From assembly GCA_029931535.1 (NCBI GenBank), contig JAQPZY010001094.1, forward strand, positions 372,001 to 436,000: DNA of 64,000 nucleotides, read 5' to 3'. The position numbers and the translations under genes are program-made. Positions 1 to 13,850 of the stretch are shown here, piece after piece. Below the pieces are notes generated by a model that did not search any database, was not told the origin of the DNA, and saw only the letters and a list, made by a program, of their open reading frames with translations. The stretch comes from Margaritifera margaritifera (Eukaryota > Mollusca > Bivalvia > Unionida > Margaritiferidae). How positions within the stretch are numbered: position 1 is the first letter of the stretch; each line of letters starts with the position of its first letter.

Positions 1-501
1 ATACATACATACATACATACATACATACATACATACATACATACATACATACATACATACATACATACATACATACATACATACATACATACATACATAC
101 ATACATACATACATACATACATACATACATACATACATACATACATACATACATACATACATACATACATACATACATACATACATACATACATACATAC
201 ATACATACATACATACATACATACATACATACATACATACATACATACATACATACATACATACATACATACATACATACATACATACATACATACATAC
301 ATACATACATACATACATACATACATACATACATACATACATACATACATACATACATACATACATACATACATACATACATACATACATACATACATAC
401 ATACATACATACATACATACATACATACATACATACATACATACATACATACATACATACATACATACATACATACATACATACATACATACATACATAC
501 A

Positions 502-530
<29 letters not shown>
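1..530. repeat. (ATAC)n microsatellite array
   Basis: Uninterrupted tetranucleotide ATAC from the window edge, over 130 units. It continues leftwards out of the window and stops abruptly before a dispersed repeat. Confidence 0.98.
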
Positions 531-532
<2 letters not shown>

Positions 533-544
533 TACATTTTGTAT

Positions 545-1353
545 AGAACAGAGAATACCGCACGTAAATATTTTATCGCTTATTAGAAATCCACATTGAA
601 GCGTTCAGCAAAACATTTTATAGGCAGAGATTTTATGTTGCGTTGTTATTTGTTTGGTTTTATTCAACATAGCCGTGCACGTTGTAATGTATTGTTCTGT
701 ATAAAAGGGAGATAACTGCAGTATTTTAAGTGAAATATTTCAAATTACGCCCACCGCTACTTCAGCTAATCCTATATGCGCTTCCAACCTTTCTTTAAAT
801 TTTGGAAATGTTCAGTGGGCTCAGAAAAAAAAAAAAAAAAAAAAAAACCAACGTATGATTATAAATCTTTTACGAGTTTGTTATATGAATTAAACCCTCC
901 TGCATGACCTCCCCCCTCCCACTCCAACCTTTTTCATAGCCCAGCCTTGGACCCATGCACGTGTGTAATATCATTTATCATATTGCATAGTAACATTGAT
1001 ACAGGCCGAGATAACTCAGGGTGGATGACTGTCTTAAACGTAGGATGATCTAAAATTATATTTTACGGCCAAAGTGAATGTCTTAGTTTTAACCTACCTT
1101 TTACGCCCCCAAACTATTTTTCCTTCCTGGTTCCCGATGCGACCTTGACATTTCCTTTAGTAAAATTTCCTTCCATAAATTGTTATTTAAAACGCAACTA
1201 TTTATGAAATCCATGACTTTATGACTTTAATATGTTTAGTTTCTTTATGGTGATTAAGAATGAGGTCTTAATTTTGCGATCAACCAAATCTCGTCTGATC
1301 AACGTTAACAAGGAAGAAACATAGGTGGAACTACACTTAATATCTAATCAAGT
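545..1353 (+). repeat. Dispersed repeat, copy A
   Basis: About 800 bp aligns colinearly and in the same orientation with 48118-48899. Shared stretches include GCACGTAAATATT near the start, GGGAGATAACTG in the middle, TTCCTTCCTGGTT and GACCTTGACATTT towards the end, and ACACTTAATATCTAATCA at the right end. The copies are diverged by substitutions and small indels. No coding frame or terminal inverted repeat is visible, so the class is unknown. A poly-A run sits at 821-847. Confidence 0.8.
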
Positions 1354-2058
1354 ATTGTATGGGCCCGTTCCATTCTGAATCGTACACCACCTTCGCTCTT
1401 CGAAAGTATTTACCTGGGTCAGTTACTATCTAGCTGAGGATTATTTAATCTCTCTATACCTTAAAAAATTTCAAACCAAACATTGTTCCGTGTACGCATA
1501 CTTTCTTAATTTGGAAAAATAAAGTTGTTAACGGCGAGTGCAATGTTAAATAAAATGCTATTTATAGTACAAGCACTGCCTAATACACGTCGTAAGGTGC
1601 GTGGTTGCGACGCGGATCCTCGCGCATGTAAAACAAAAAGTCGGTACATTAATACTGTATAAAACGTGCACATGCTAAATGCAAATGAATACAAATAAAG
1701 ATAGAAATGTAAAATCAAATAGTTCATACTTTTATTGTAAGGTGCACAGTTGTGAAGTAAAGATATGCTGTATTACCATACAAGATGCGTACTACTTTAA
1801 TGACTATGACTATATTAAATGGATACAAAACAACATTAAAAAATTCTCTCAATCATATGTCATTCTCTAACTCATAAATATGTCAGATAATTAGATTATT
1901 GATTTTTATAATTTTTATATCTTATGTTAAACATTCAACAAAAATGCAGTATGAACATAAGTGTCTTCACCATCTAAATATATTTAAAACATATTTGCAT
2001 GGCATTTAGAATGCCATCAATTTGATTAACATTTAAAAAGAGCACATAATGTAGACAA

Positions 2059-2059
<1 letters not shown>

Positions 2060-2125
<66 letters not shown>
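2060..2125. repeat. (TTA)n microsatellite
   Basis: Perfect trinucleotide run of about 22 units. Confidence 0.97.
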
Positions 2126-2330
2126 GATCTTGTTGAAAATACAAATAATTCCTAAATATAAGCGTAAATGTCTGATAAACATATACATAATTATTGTTAA
2201 AATTATTTACTTTACAATCTGATTCAATTTCTCGAGATGATGATGTATTTTTTGGGGGAGGGGGGACAAACCCCAAATTTTCAATCTTTAAAATGATGCA
2301 ATCTCGGGTTCAGTGCTTCCTATAAAAGAA

Positions 2331-2332
<2 letters not shown>

Positions 2333-2390
<58 letters not shown>
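2333..2390. repeat. (CA)n microsatellite
   Basis: Perfect CA dinucleotide run, decaying into CA-rich sequence up to about 2408. Confidence 0.97.
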
Positions 2391-2392
<2 letters not shown>

Positions 2393-4344
2393 ACACACAA
2401 ACACACAAAGGTTCGAAGTTAGGTGGATTTTCCACCCATATTATAGACACGTTCATTTTTACATATTGTTTCGATTTCTATGTTCTTATTATTTTGCTTT
2501 CTTCAAATTATTGACGGGACATGCTTTTCTATATACTTTGATGCAAACATATATGTGGTAATTGGCATTAATTGTGTCCATATTCAACTGATCAGCTTGT
2601 CAGAGGAAAATGGCGGACGTAAACAAAACACTCGCTGATTGGTTAATCGAGAAGCGTGATTGACAAGTGGCGATAGGTCAATTAGTTTTTACAAACTTTA
2701 CCAGCCATAACTGCGCTTGAAATGATTTGATGTGAGACACATTAAGACAGTTGACAAAAAATATATCGGAGCAAATACAGCTCTGGGAAGAAAAAATATG
2801 AACAGATGGAAAAAGTATCGAGAGAAAAACATGTCATACACTATTGTATAAATGCGGAACATCCAAAGATGAGTTTTGTGTCCATTTCTAATAAACTATT
2901 TTGATTATTTTTAACGTCTTATCCCAATAAATCTAACCAGATTCCTACGATTAATTGTGCTATATGGGATCAACTGTCTCTGAGATATACTTATATAAAT
3001 AGCCGATCTTATCTCGCCTCTTTCCGGCCCTCAAACTTTGTGTGGGTAGGTAGGTAGGTGGATACGTGGATAGGTATGTCTGTGGATGGAGTAATTTCCC
3101 CTTTCAAAATCAACAGAGAAGCAACCTAAATCTTCCGTCAAATATCCTACTGGGAATAGAACCTTACTCCACTCTCGTTACATCAGATATCGTCCTATCG
3201 GAATTCAAACAGATACCAAAGGCTATCTGGTCAGGCCAAGCCTGGTAGACCATAGAAAAACCTAGTTTCAGAAGATTACTGTACTTTCTAACTTCTATTT
3301 CATCCCTACTCAATCTAACATCACACGAGACATAACAGTTTCAGTTCATGTCTTAATTATACAAATAAATTAATGAAATTCACTTCATGGCTTAACTACA
3401 TTAATTTCAGTGAATACTCACTCAAGTTTTTATCATACATGAAATCATCTAAGACAACTTGTATCAAATAAAATAATGCATGAAATTCTTAGAATACATG
3501 ATTCCTACAACAATCAAGACGCTAAATTCAAACAATTCGTCAAACTCATCTAAAGAAGATTATTGTACTAATTCAGACAAATGAACTCAAACAAATAGTT
3601 ATACTCATATCAAGAAAATAGTTATACTCATATCAAGAAAATTGAACTACGAATTTAAACAAATAAATTCAGGCAAATATAAACAAATAAATTCAAGCAA
3701 ATAATTATATTGGTATCAACGAATTACATGAGATTGATGCAAATACATTGTGCTTTCAAGACTCGCTCGCTTCTACCGCCAGAATTGTATCCGTCAACTT
3801 TCCAGACATCTGTCCCTTGAATAATTGTTTATACGAGAGAATTTCCTCCTATTCTGCTCGGAGTAAAGATATATTTTCTCTTGCTGAAAAACTTAGACTG
3901 ATTAAATTTTGCGATGGGGCATATTAAAACCATGAAATTTCGTGTGGAAACACGCCCCTTATTTTACGTAGCCAATCAGGATTAAATATATCTACCGCCT
4001 TTTATAAATACGCGACAAATTCGGTCAGCGTAACTCTCTAGATTTTCAAATAACTGATTCTGGAGATTTTCAAAAGATAATGCAACTTCCACTAGCTTAC
4101 AAATTTTTTCTGTACCCAATCAACTCAGACATTTTTGATCTCTAGACCTCCAAATAACCTTTGTACGGTTAGGTCTACAATGAAGGCTTAATTAAGAATC
4201 AATTTCGCCACCCCCCCCCCCCCCCACAGGGACATTAAAACCATTGTAGTCTAGCCATTTAATACCGTATCTTTCATAAATCTAATTAATTGTTCTCTGC
4301 GAACTAAATGTGCTCTACAGAAATCGAAAGAAATTTGCAGCCTT

Positions 4345-4347
<3 letters not shown>

Positions 4348-4419
<72 letters not shown>
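4348..4419. repeat. (TA)n microsatellite
   Basis: Perfect TA run. The open frames across it (poly Ile-Tyr) are artefacts of the repeat. Confidence 0.97.
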
Positions 4420-4422
<3 letters not shown>

Positions 4423-6603
4423 TTATGTGCCTAGAAAGGAAACAGTATCAACAACTAAAAGTGATCACATTACATTTTTCATTTCTGTTTAAACTTGCGG
4501 GATTTACAGTCATATTAATTCTTTGCATATTATAATTGGGGTTTTTTTCTTCTCATTTTCCAGTAGGAGTTGATATAGCCAGACTATGGTTACTTTTCGT
4601 TTATTTACTAAAATTAATTTAGTTTCTGCATACAGTTGTCATTGTGTAGGGAGAGGAGAGTTATTTGATACGTAATGAATAAATGAGTACTTCAAACGTT
4701 TTCTTGCATGGGTGGAAATGATAAATATCTGGCGCTAATTTAAAGTTACAATGAAGTTTCTCTCATTTTCTCACCAAATGAGAAATTTCAAAAGATGAAA
4801 TAAAATGTTTAGTTTAATTTTCTTCTTCTACTGGGTAGATGGGGTAATCTTAATAGTGTGGTAGGTTGTTCAATGGCGTGGCTTACTCTTTCAACTTCCG
4901 TCAATAAATTTAAGGCATATCATATTTGGTGTGAAATGCAATCCCTTTAAAGGAATTCATATAGTTAAACAAGTTTCATCTGATATAGATAATAGTTTGT
5001 CCCGAATTATGATGACAACTAGAACCGGCTGGAATAGTTTGTACATTTAAACAAAATGGACAAGATTTACTTAGTTGAAAACTAACTACAAATTAAAGAA
5101 AAAGAGATTTTCACGTACATGGCATATTTTCTACAGTGTTCAAATCATTAATTCTTGGAAACACCGCCAGTTCGATTGTTCATTTACACGGTGGGATAAC
5201 AATTAAATATTCTATTGAAAGAAGTACATCTTCATGATATGATTCTTCCATGACATCAATTTAGCCACATTATTGGAAACGTTATGACACGGTTCATATT
5301 AGCTAATTAGTTGCCTTATATTTAGATATATAGTGTTTATATTATAATGTTTCCCTGTAACACTTCGGGAGAGGAGAAAATACGATATGCCTGCTACCTA
5401 GTACATTTCGTTCTTGTTTTTTTTCTTTCTTTTTTTTGTGATTGAAATACATCTTAACAGGAATTGTATGGCACTCGTCACCATTGCCTCAAACAATCGT
5501 TGTTTTGAAAAAACATATTGTCATAAGAGTTGCATATAATTGTTAATGCGAATGGTTTTTACTCTTTCAGTTGTTCAATAGTTGCTTCCAATTCCTTAAT
5601 CGATCTCCTCAATCCGCTTTCGCCGACCTTTTCCTTGTTTTCTTTTCTAATTAAAGATAGAAAATCACGTGTTAATGTTATAACATGAAACGATTAGTAA
5701 CACAATTTCGTCTTTTAAGAAAAGTAAAGACGTCCTGTTTATATTATCAATCATCATACTGTGGTTCCTTTATCAAATGTATAGGATTCATATATAAATT
5801 GAACAGTTTGCTTTTATGTGTGACATTAACGCATCAGGTTACAGGTATACTTGTTTACGAAAAGAAATGTATTGTGTAAGATTGATTATTTTAGAATAGG
5901 TCAGCTTCACCTCCCAATCCCCCCCAACCCCCCCCCCCCATACCCTACGATCACTAAAGGCATATTATGCATGGATATTTGCAAACGTGGTTAATACACC
6001 ATTCTGTAGAATATCGGACAAACATCACTGGAATTATGCGCAATTCAAGACAAACGTTTACAATTGTATGAACGTTTCATTCTGTCCCATACTATCACAA
6101 AATCGAGCTAAGTATACATGGATGTTGTCAAATTATTTAGAAAGTAGCCAGTGTATACAGAATACAGGATTTCATCAAAATATTTAGAATGTGGCAAATA
6201 TATGCTGTATAATGCAGTTTGTCAAGAGATTTCAAAAGTAATCAGATCAATAATTAAAAACAGGCATTACAAACCATTTACAATTGTAAAACTTTAATTA
6301 TGTGCTGATTTATACAGCGCTTTTTGTTTACCTCTTTCAAATATAACTCTAGTTAATAGAAAGTAATAAATAGCTGGAAAAGAAGTTGATGTTCAAAACT
6401 CTAATTGTCATGTTATCAGATTTATACATGTCTCAATCATGGCACATTAAAGTCCTAATAACTAGGTTATGCTTTCTTAAAACGAGCTTCTACTGATCTG
6501 CCTCGAAAATTTGCTATGCAAATCTCATGACAATAATAAATAAATAAATAAATACAGGGCATAAAGCTAAGGGATATATTCTTAAAACCTTTGCGCAAAC
6601 GAA

Positions 6604-6774
6604 TTAAATACTTTTATTAACATCGTTCAAATTTACTGGTCGGATGACACTAAAGATGGAAGCTGCAATTCCGTAGTACATAACAGGTAAAAGTACATAA
6701 GCTATGAGGTAATATACCATTAACAGACCAAGCGAAACTGAAATGATTAGTTTTACAACTTCTTCAATGTCCAT
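6604..6774 (-). CDS. Small hydrophobic protein or exon, unknown
   Basis: An ATG at 6774 in a reasonable context (ACAATGG) opens 56 codons beginning MDIEEVVKLI. A strongly hydrophobic segment (about residues 9-35, LIISVSLGLLMVYYL...) would form one transmembrane helix, followed by a polar tail ending NDVNKSI. A diverged relative of the N-terminal part can be read on the same strand near 6960-7045 (ELQEIAKPIVPF...INYLIANGL), which suggests a small tandem duplication. No family is recognised. Hydrophobic frames arise easily in AT-rich DNA, so it may not be a gene. Confidence 0.25.
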   Translation of the reverse strand: MDIEEVVKLIISVSLGLLMVYYLIAYVLLPVMYYGIAASIFSVIRPVNLNDVNKSI

Positions 6775-7174
6775 TGTTGATAATGGACCAATTACAAACC
6801 TCAAACTTCTTTAAAAGTATCACGTAGGTAATAGAAAATGCAGATCATAATGTCGCCAGATATGTTATTATTTATCCAGATGAAAAAGACAACAATTTGT
6901 AGACTTTAGGTCTGCAAACATTATTTTTTGCACTCAACTATGCGGTGTTCACAATTTTGTCAGATGTCAGTTGAAAGCCCATTAGCTATCAAATAGTTAA
7001 TTGTGAACGGACTGAGCGAAAATGGGACAATCGGCTTTGCAATTTCTTGAAGTTCCGTGTTTGACGGTGTATCTAGTAACATCTTCAATATATTTTTGAA
7101 AAGTATGCTGTATGGAACCTTGATAACTGAATTAACATTTGCATGTTTTATTGTGTTGATGTTGCTCTGGTTAG

Positions 7175-7371
7175 TTATTGCCTGTAAAGGTAGTCAAATG
7201 GAGGCAAACTTAAGCTTTCCTGCAGTTGGGTTGTACAAAGTACAGGTTTTAGCTTTACAACTTTGATTGATTGTTCACTGCTAAATCCAACATTTTGTAC
7301 CACTGTGTGTTGAGATGCAATTTTACCTTTTGACCAAATAAACAAGATTCCGAAAAGAGCCACCCCACCAC
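7175..7371 (-). CDS. Candidate 3'-terminal exon with TM segment
   Basis: On the minus strand a plausible splice acceptor (AATTTATAG) precedes an open frame that starts with a hydrophobic helix, GGGVALFGILFIW, followed by a stop-transfer SKGK and a polar tail of about 45 residues ending in DYLYRQ and a stop. This layout (TM helix, basic anchor, short tail) is what the last exon of a single-pass membrane protein looks like. No upstream exons were identified and no family is recognised, so this is inference from exon structure only. Confidence 0.3.
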
Positions 7372-7399
7372 CTATAAATTAGTTTGTTACCGCTGATTT

Positions 7400-8456
7400 T
7401 ATTTCCGTACGTAGTTTGATTTGACCTACTGTCCCATTATCTTTTTCCTTCTTAAACGTTTAGCTTTCACTTTTTTAATTCCTGTGAACATTTGTTAAGT
7501 TACCTACCAAATTAAAGTCAACGTGGATCATTTTGTTATGAAGTTACTGTGTCAGGTTATGTTCCAAGCACTGTTTCAAACTTAACGAGTATTTCAGACA
7601 AAGGTACCAGAAGGACGAATACCATAGGATATCACAATTTGCCAGAAGTAGGATTTTACACGTTCTTACACAAAACATCAAATCAGATACAACTTTGAAT
7701 ATTATAGGTTGGCCATCAACCGACATTTACATAAGATATCTTCACTTCACAAAGCCCGAAGTGTCAGCAATTACGACCGTTATACTGATTGCGTTATTCC
7801 ATGTACCTAATTGAACCTGTCTGATCCTGATCATCAAAGACAATTCATTGGTAAAAAAGTTAATATATATGGGCCAGAGCAATAATTATAAAAAAATAAG
7901 AAAATGCATTCCGTAGAATAGATTGAAGACCTGAACAGAAAACTTTAGCTACTAAAGATGACCATCTTTGTCATTTAGGATATATGAGACAGTATTGCCT
8001 AACATTTGTCAAAGCATGGTAAGCAGGTACACATTCTGCTGTGCTGATGCTACCCTATTTATCTAACAATCATTTTTCAAAGGCTTTTTCCCCGTCGCTA
8101 TAAGTTGATTTGTTCAAGTGAATATGTTTAAGCGTTATCAAGCTAGTACTCAGTTCAGAGATAGGTAAGCCTAGCTTGAATGACACAAACCCTGGGAAGT
8201 ATTAATTGCATCAGATGTCATGTAGCTCTATTTGAAGTTCATTTTGAATGAATTTACAAAACTCCGAAAGTCAAGTATTAATCCAAATGAGAATGAGCAC
8301 TTTTAGTAATTTCAATGAATATTTCAAATAAATAATTCCTCTCTCTGAATTTACTCTAATTTTCACAACTGTAACATCTGATTACTAAAATAAATTCCTC
8401 AACAGACTGATCTTTATAACATGAAGTTTAGCATAGTAATGGTAACTTGTTTTCCA
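7400..8456. other. Non-coding, nothing recognised
   Basis: AT-rich sequence without repeats, conserved frames or RNA genes that I can see. Confidence 0.5.
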
Positions 8457-8498
<42 letters not shown>

Positions 8499-9245
8499 GA
8501 CTTTGTACAGCGTCTAATCTTTAGAAGCTCTAAGCGCTTTACAATATTAGATAACACATAAAAACATGTATTAAGACATGATTAAAAAAACAAACACAAT
8601 GAAATTAGAAAACAAAAACGTGCTGACATAATTAAGGTAAGGAAACATTATTAAGTCTTTAAATCTGTTCTTTAGTCAAAATATGTGAGTTTTGAGAGCA
8701 CTCTTGAATGAGATCACAGTGTCCTTGTAACTAAATTCAACGGACAATTCGTTCCACGTAGCTGGGCCCTGGTATGCAAAAGAACGTTGTCCGTATGACT
8801 TCGTTTTGATAGTGGGAATAATAAGAATACGAGTGTCGGAAGAGAAGCGTAAGTATCTTATTGGGGTGTACACATGGGTGAGGTCAGATAGGTATTTTGG
8901 ACTGGAGCCAGTCAACAAAATGTAGCATAGTGAACAAATCTTTTGTTTGATTCTGGATCGAATGGGTAGCCAATGTAGGGTACATAGCAGGTATAAGGTT
9001 AGCTCGGTTCTTGGTACTCTAAGGATGATCCAAGCAGCTGTGTTTTGAACTTTTTGAAGTTTCTGTAGTGGATACGAACCAGATAGAAGTGAATTACAAT
9101 AGTGGTTTAGTGGCATCAACTAAAAGAAAACTGTGAATGGAGCTGATGCGTCTCAGCTCCAGATATGCAGCCTTCATATGTTGGCGTAATGAGAGAGTAC
9201 TGTCGAGAGTCGCACCTAGGTTTGGTACTGACTGTGAATTTAATG
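8457..9245 (-). mobile_element. CR1/L2/Rex-type LINE, 5'-truncated 3' end
   Basis: The minus strand encodes the C-terminal part of a non-LTR retrotransposon reverse transcriptase. The best frame (9119-8676) contains CNSLLSGSYPLQKLQKVQNTA, LHWLPIRSRIKQKI, SYGQRSFAYQGPATWNELS and ends FKSALKTHIF, the usual C-terminus of CR1/L2/Rex-like ORF2. A preceding piece (LGATLDSTLSLRQHMKAA, near 9230-9180) is in another frame, so the copy is frameshifted. After the stop, a 3' UTR (AAGCGCTTAGAGCTTCTAAA) leads into an (ATT)n tail on the minus strand (8457-8495), the usual 3' terminus of this LINE group. It is a dead-on-arrival fragment with no endonuclease domain. Confidence 0.85.
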
Positions 9246-9339
9246 TTCATAGATTTGCTTAATAATAGTGAAGCTGGTGGAAAGCCAAAGCCTCTCAGGC
9301 TTACGGCTCTGTAAATATAAAGGCAAGTCACCTGACAGA

Positions 9340-12300
9340 ATATTCTAGAATATGAGTAACTCTAATGTAAAATTACTATGCGTACCTGACTTTTCTCATA
9401 TCAAGACATGGGAAGTTTTAATCTAAGCACTAAATAAGTACATCTTACTTCATGGACATATATTATAAATTCAATATACATAACAACAGTACCTTTAATC
9501 GATTTCCATTTTACATTGGGATCAGCTGCGATCTTTATTTCCATAATTGCCTTCACATTATCTCATAGTGTGCGCTTGTATTCTTCAATAAATATAAGAA
9601 TATTATTCAATTTAAAGTATCATGGACCGCGTTGATCTTTTCAAAGCTCCAAGTGATATGAACAAATAGATGGTATAATTTTGCTTTCGAAAACACTGTT
9701 TTTTACCCTATTTGAGACTAGAAAATAATACAGTGTACATAATATAGGAGAAAAATTTGCCATAGACATTGTTTCTACCTCAGGTTATAATTTTTCTGTA
9801 AATTTACTTAAAATATCTCTAGTATTTTGACTTGGACTCACGTTGCCCCCTTTCTTACCCACAGGAATATCGATTACTGTATTAAGAGGTATGGTTCGTA
9901 TTGTAAGTCCTTTTTATTTTTACTTATGGTCCCAATAAAGCAGGTACCGTACATTTATTTAGAACGTTTGAATTCAGAATTTAAACAGATGCTTCTAATG
10001 TTACCACTCGTCAACTTTACCTTGATCTTCATGTGTTAGTATAAGATATTACACTCACTTTTCCACGTGTGAAGTCTAATACATTACACTCACGTCGAGA
10101 TAGTGTTTAAATAATGCTTAAGAATGGTAAATGCTAAATGGCCTTTAAACAAAGACATGTACGTATCAAAGGTATGTGTTTAATCGATGTGTTTGATTTT
10201 ATAAAGGGAAACACATTGAATTCCTGATCAGATGAGTCAGAATTCACCTAGATTCTGTCAGAAAACTTGTTCAATCTTTAAGCGAAAACAATCATCTTAA
10301 AAAGTGAATACTACTTCGATTTAAGGATACTGAATTTAATTTCCCCATAAATGTTTCTTTTTCTCTCTTTTTAACATCTAAGTCCAAACCAAATTGTTTG
10401 CTATATTTATAGATTTATTGAATGTGGAAATTACATTTTTTGCAAAATTACTTGTAATCGATTCTTGAAATGTATACCTGTTTGAACTATTTTCAAATAA
10501 TTATAACAGAGATTAATCATTGCTTACATATAGATCGGAACATAGAAGTTACTGTAGCATGAACATTATCAAGTGGGAAATACACAAATGTTACAATGTC
10601 ACTTATTGATCTTACACCAGCATTATCTGGCCTAACCACTGTACTAGGATCAATGCAGGCAGGGCAGCAGACAAGGGCATCAATGGAAATTCTTATCTTC
10701 CAGAAAGTATTTGGAATGGCAGTGATTTTATTGAATCATGCAGAGACAGTGCAGGTTTCTCTAAATTTGGTTGCGGTGTATTAGTTTATATTTTTGCTAG
10801 GAAATAGGTGCACAATTTTAATGACCCGGGGATTAGGAGAGACTAAACATAATAAAGGACACAACAATATAGAATTCATTCCCTTTTGCTCATGCCGTCA
10901 TGATTTGGAGAAGTTCCATTGCAAACAAGATTTCGTTTTATGTAGACGATGGTAACGACAAGTTCGTTGTGGCTGGTTACTTGTTCATATCTATGCCTTT
11001 TCTGATGTTTTGTATTTTTGAAAAGAACTTAAGATTCCATTTTTATGTGCTTTACTTTAACGAACAACCAACTAAATAAAAGCTGAATACAAGTTCAATT
11101 TACGTACAATTAATTTAGTGTATTACTAAACCTTATGGCGTCCGTTTCCCTCTTTAAAGGCAGTGTTTATGCATATTTAGCGGCTTAGTTAAACAAAACT
11201 CAACATTTCCTTACAACGTTAATACAGGATTAGATTGACACACATGCAATATTTTACTACAATTTCATTACAGAATAAAATTGGCACTCGTGAATCTCTT
11301 CTTTTGGTATTGCTAATACTGTTTTGAATTAGGGGAGCAAAGACCACATTAATGTTCCATTTCCAAAACTTGCTCTGGTGTAGATTGACTTCAATACCTG
11401 CAGTCGCTATGTGACAAGTCACCGTCGCGTCCAAAAGTATCAGAATGCTTTCGTCCACATGATTTCAGTGAACTGCAACACATATTGGCACTTGTATTGA
11501 TACCATGGATGTTCACAAAATGTTTTCAGCATTTCCGCAACTATTAGATTTACGCCATAGTTGTTATCAAATAATGTAAGGCAAACAAAAACACAGCTTT
11601 TAAATATTTGGTATTGGCAAGTCATTGGTCATAAGGACGTTTTCAAATTAGGCGAGATGAATTAGTTCAGTAAGACTTGGTCAAAATATTTCTGACTACT
11701 AAAGGGAACGAAGAAACATTTGTCAACTGATTATGACTTTTATAATACCGTTCATTCTGATTGAGGGAGCAGTAACAGCTACTTTTCTCAACGTGGGTCT
11801 TACAAGTCCAGACAACCATCGCCGGGCACCTGGTGAGTATAGTGTGCTTAGGAAACAGCATGATTCTCAAAAGGCCACGAATGAACACAACAAGTGACAC
11901 ATCAATTTGATAAAAGTAACCAACGATTCTGCTTGAATGCATGCATATTTGGCCGTTGCTACCAGACGACCAATACATATTTTCTGCCTGTGTAAAATTT
12001 TTGTCTGAAATGAGAAGTAACTCTACACAGGTCGCTCGAGCAACAAGCTGTGACTCTCAATGTAATTCTTTTTTCGAACTGAATATATTTTGCCTTCAGG
12101 ATATCAGTGTACAATCGGTAAATGCAAACATATACTGTTGACCTCGGGTGGTCAAAGCAAAACGTATTGTGAATGGTCTAGCCATCTGTATGTTACTGTT
12201 AGAAGATTTAGTATGATTGTACAGCTGAGTCACGATTCTGCTCACCTTATAGAATGCAATAGACTTAAAAAAAGAAACATCACCAAGACATAAACACAGT

Positions 12301-12600
12301 ACCCTGATATCGCGAATGTACTATAACTATGTTGCGCACTGTATGTCCTGAACGAAGGTAGTGTTTGGCCTCAGTGTAATAAAGACCAAAGCCACGGACA
12401 ATCCAGATTGGTAATATTATCTTTTAGGAAGAGTGTTCATATAAAACAAAAATGATGATACCTTCTGGACAGAAATCAATAATGTACAACTGGACCTTAT
12501 GGAAGGACGAAAATTAACATTAGTCCCTTACAAACGGTAGATGGAACTCAGCCGTTGGTACAAATAACGTATACCTCACTATCCAATCCTAAGCTCACAG
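9340..12600. other. Non-coding, nothing recognised
   Basis: AT-rich sequence. Several open frames of 60-100 codons near 11.2-12.3 kb show no motifs and overlap one another on both strands. I could not assign any of them. Confidence 0.5.
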
Positions 12601-13199
12601 AGATGGCATAGTTATAACAGGAGTTACAATCATTAATGGATCAAACAGACTTGTCAGGCACGGAAAATCACAAAGGTATGGACAATTATTGCAACATCTT
12701 CAACTGTTTGAACAGAAAGCATTAGACGAGGCTGCCAAGCCTACTCTTAGAGATTCCAAGAATTTGATAAAAACCGAAGAAAAAAGAAACACACAGAAGC
12801 AGCTACAAAGACGACCACAGACATTGCAACAAATATGGAAGAGAAAGAGAGAAGAGAAGAGTTAGTAGAGTTTCAAACCCCATCTGCTAAAAGAACTATA
12901 CTCAAAGTTGTGCAACCATATTGACATCTTCACATAAAAGCATGGGTCAAAGAAAAGATGTCGATATCAATTATTGCGGAAATAAAAAAGAAAGAAGTGA
13001 AGACAGAAGTGAAGCAAGAAGTCAGGAAAAATAAGTGAACAAAGAGCCGATGACTTGTCTAGGGGTCTTTTTACACACTTCTAGTGCTCGTCGGCACGTA
13101 AAGTATCGCAATCCAAATTACGACACGAACCTAAGAGCATCGAACATGGGACGACATATTGAATATCAGCATGGGCACATTTTTGGCTAGCATATACTA

Positions 13200-13850
13200 C
13201 AACCGTCCCCATGAAATGCGATGGCAAACAGACAAATGTACTGAATTTCTCAACCAACCGTTTAAAAAAGAATTGAATAAATCACAAATTCATCTTTTTC
13301 ACCTTTGAAAATCCTGAAACAAAGCAGGTGTCGTGGAATGTTTTCAAAGAACATTGAAATGACGTATGTGGAAATATTGTTCACATGAGCATACCCTCCA
13401 ATACATTAACGTATTACAAGTTCTGCAGCAAAAGAACTGACTGCTCAAAAAGAAGTGGCAGTGTTGGGTCAGTTGTTTGCAGCATATGATACATCATCCA
13501 AGAAGAATGGAATGTTGAGCACATTAGAATGGGTTCACACAATTAAAACAAAACGCACTTTTGACAAAGGATATTTACCGAGCTGGACTACAGAATTATT
13601 TCGTGTCAGGGGATAGGTGCATTGACGTGACTCGTCTGTCTATATATTGGACTAACAGAACGGAGAAATGTAAAAAGGAACCTTTTACAATGAGTGACCA
13701 AGAACGTCAACGCCGTATACAATATAGAAAGCGTTCTCGACCAAAGAATACGCAAACTGGGTAAACGTCGCATCAAAGAAGTCAAATTTAGATGGGAAGT
13801 ACATCCACTCAGTTTCTATTTTTTGGATTGCAGCATCGCAACTCATTGAC
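13200..13850 (+). pseudogene. Polinton-type RVE integrase remnant
   Basis: Pieces of the retroviral-type integrase core (DDE fold, which inserts element DNA into the host genome) can be read in several + frames. TDKCTEFLNQPFKKELNK (about 13230) corresponds to the second catalytic Asp region. TKAGVVECFQRTLK (about 13320) corresponds to the catalytic Glu helix. TKRTFDKGYLPSWTTELF (about 13550) matches the basic segment after the core. A chromodomain-like end, RKLGKRRIKEVKFRW, lies at about 13750-13800. These blocks and their order are typical of Polinton/Maverick integrases. Frame changes between blocks and internal stops show it is dead. The N-terminal zinc-binding part was not recognised. Confidence 0.75.

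Larger units (their letters stand above)
1354..6600. other. Non-coding, no gene recognised
   Basis: AT-rich sequence with simple repeats and short chance open frames. Small tandem duplications lie near 3600-3700 (ACTCATATCAAGAAAAT and ACAAATAAATTCA repeated), and poly-C runs near 4209-4226 and 5922-5940. I see no conserved protein, splice-bounded exon or RNA gene. Confidence 0.6.

Noticed and set aside
1..530. CRISPR-like regular array
   Set aside because: It is a plain tetranucleotide repeat without spacers.
4308..4535. Open frames encoding long Ile-Tyr runs (also near 30759, 31177, 34856, 35496, 51188 and 52990)
   Set aside because: They are translations of (TA)n, (GA)n or (CA)n microsatellites.
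11219..12293. Overlapping frames of 60-103 codons on both strands
   Set aside because: No motifs, no splice structure, and mutually overlapping.
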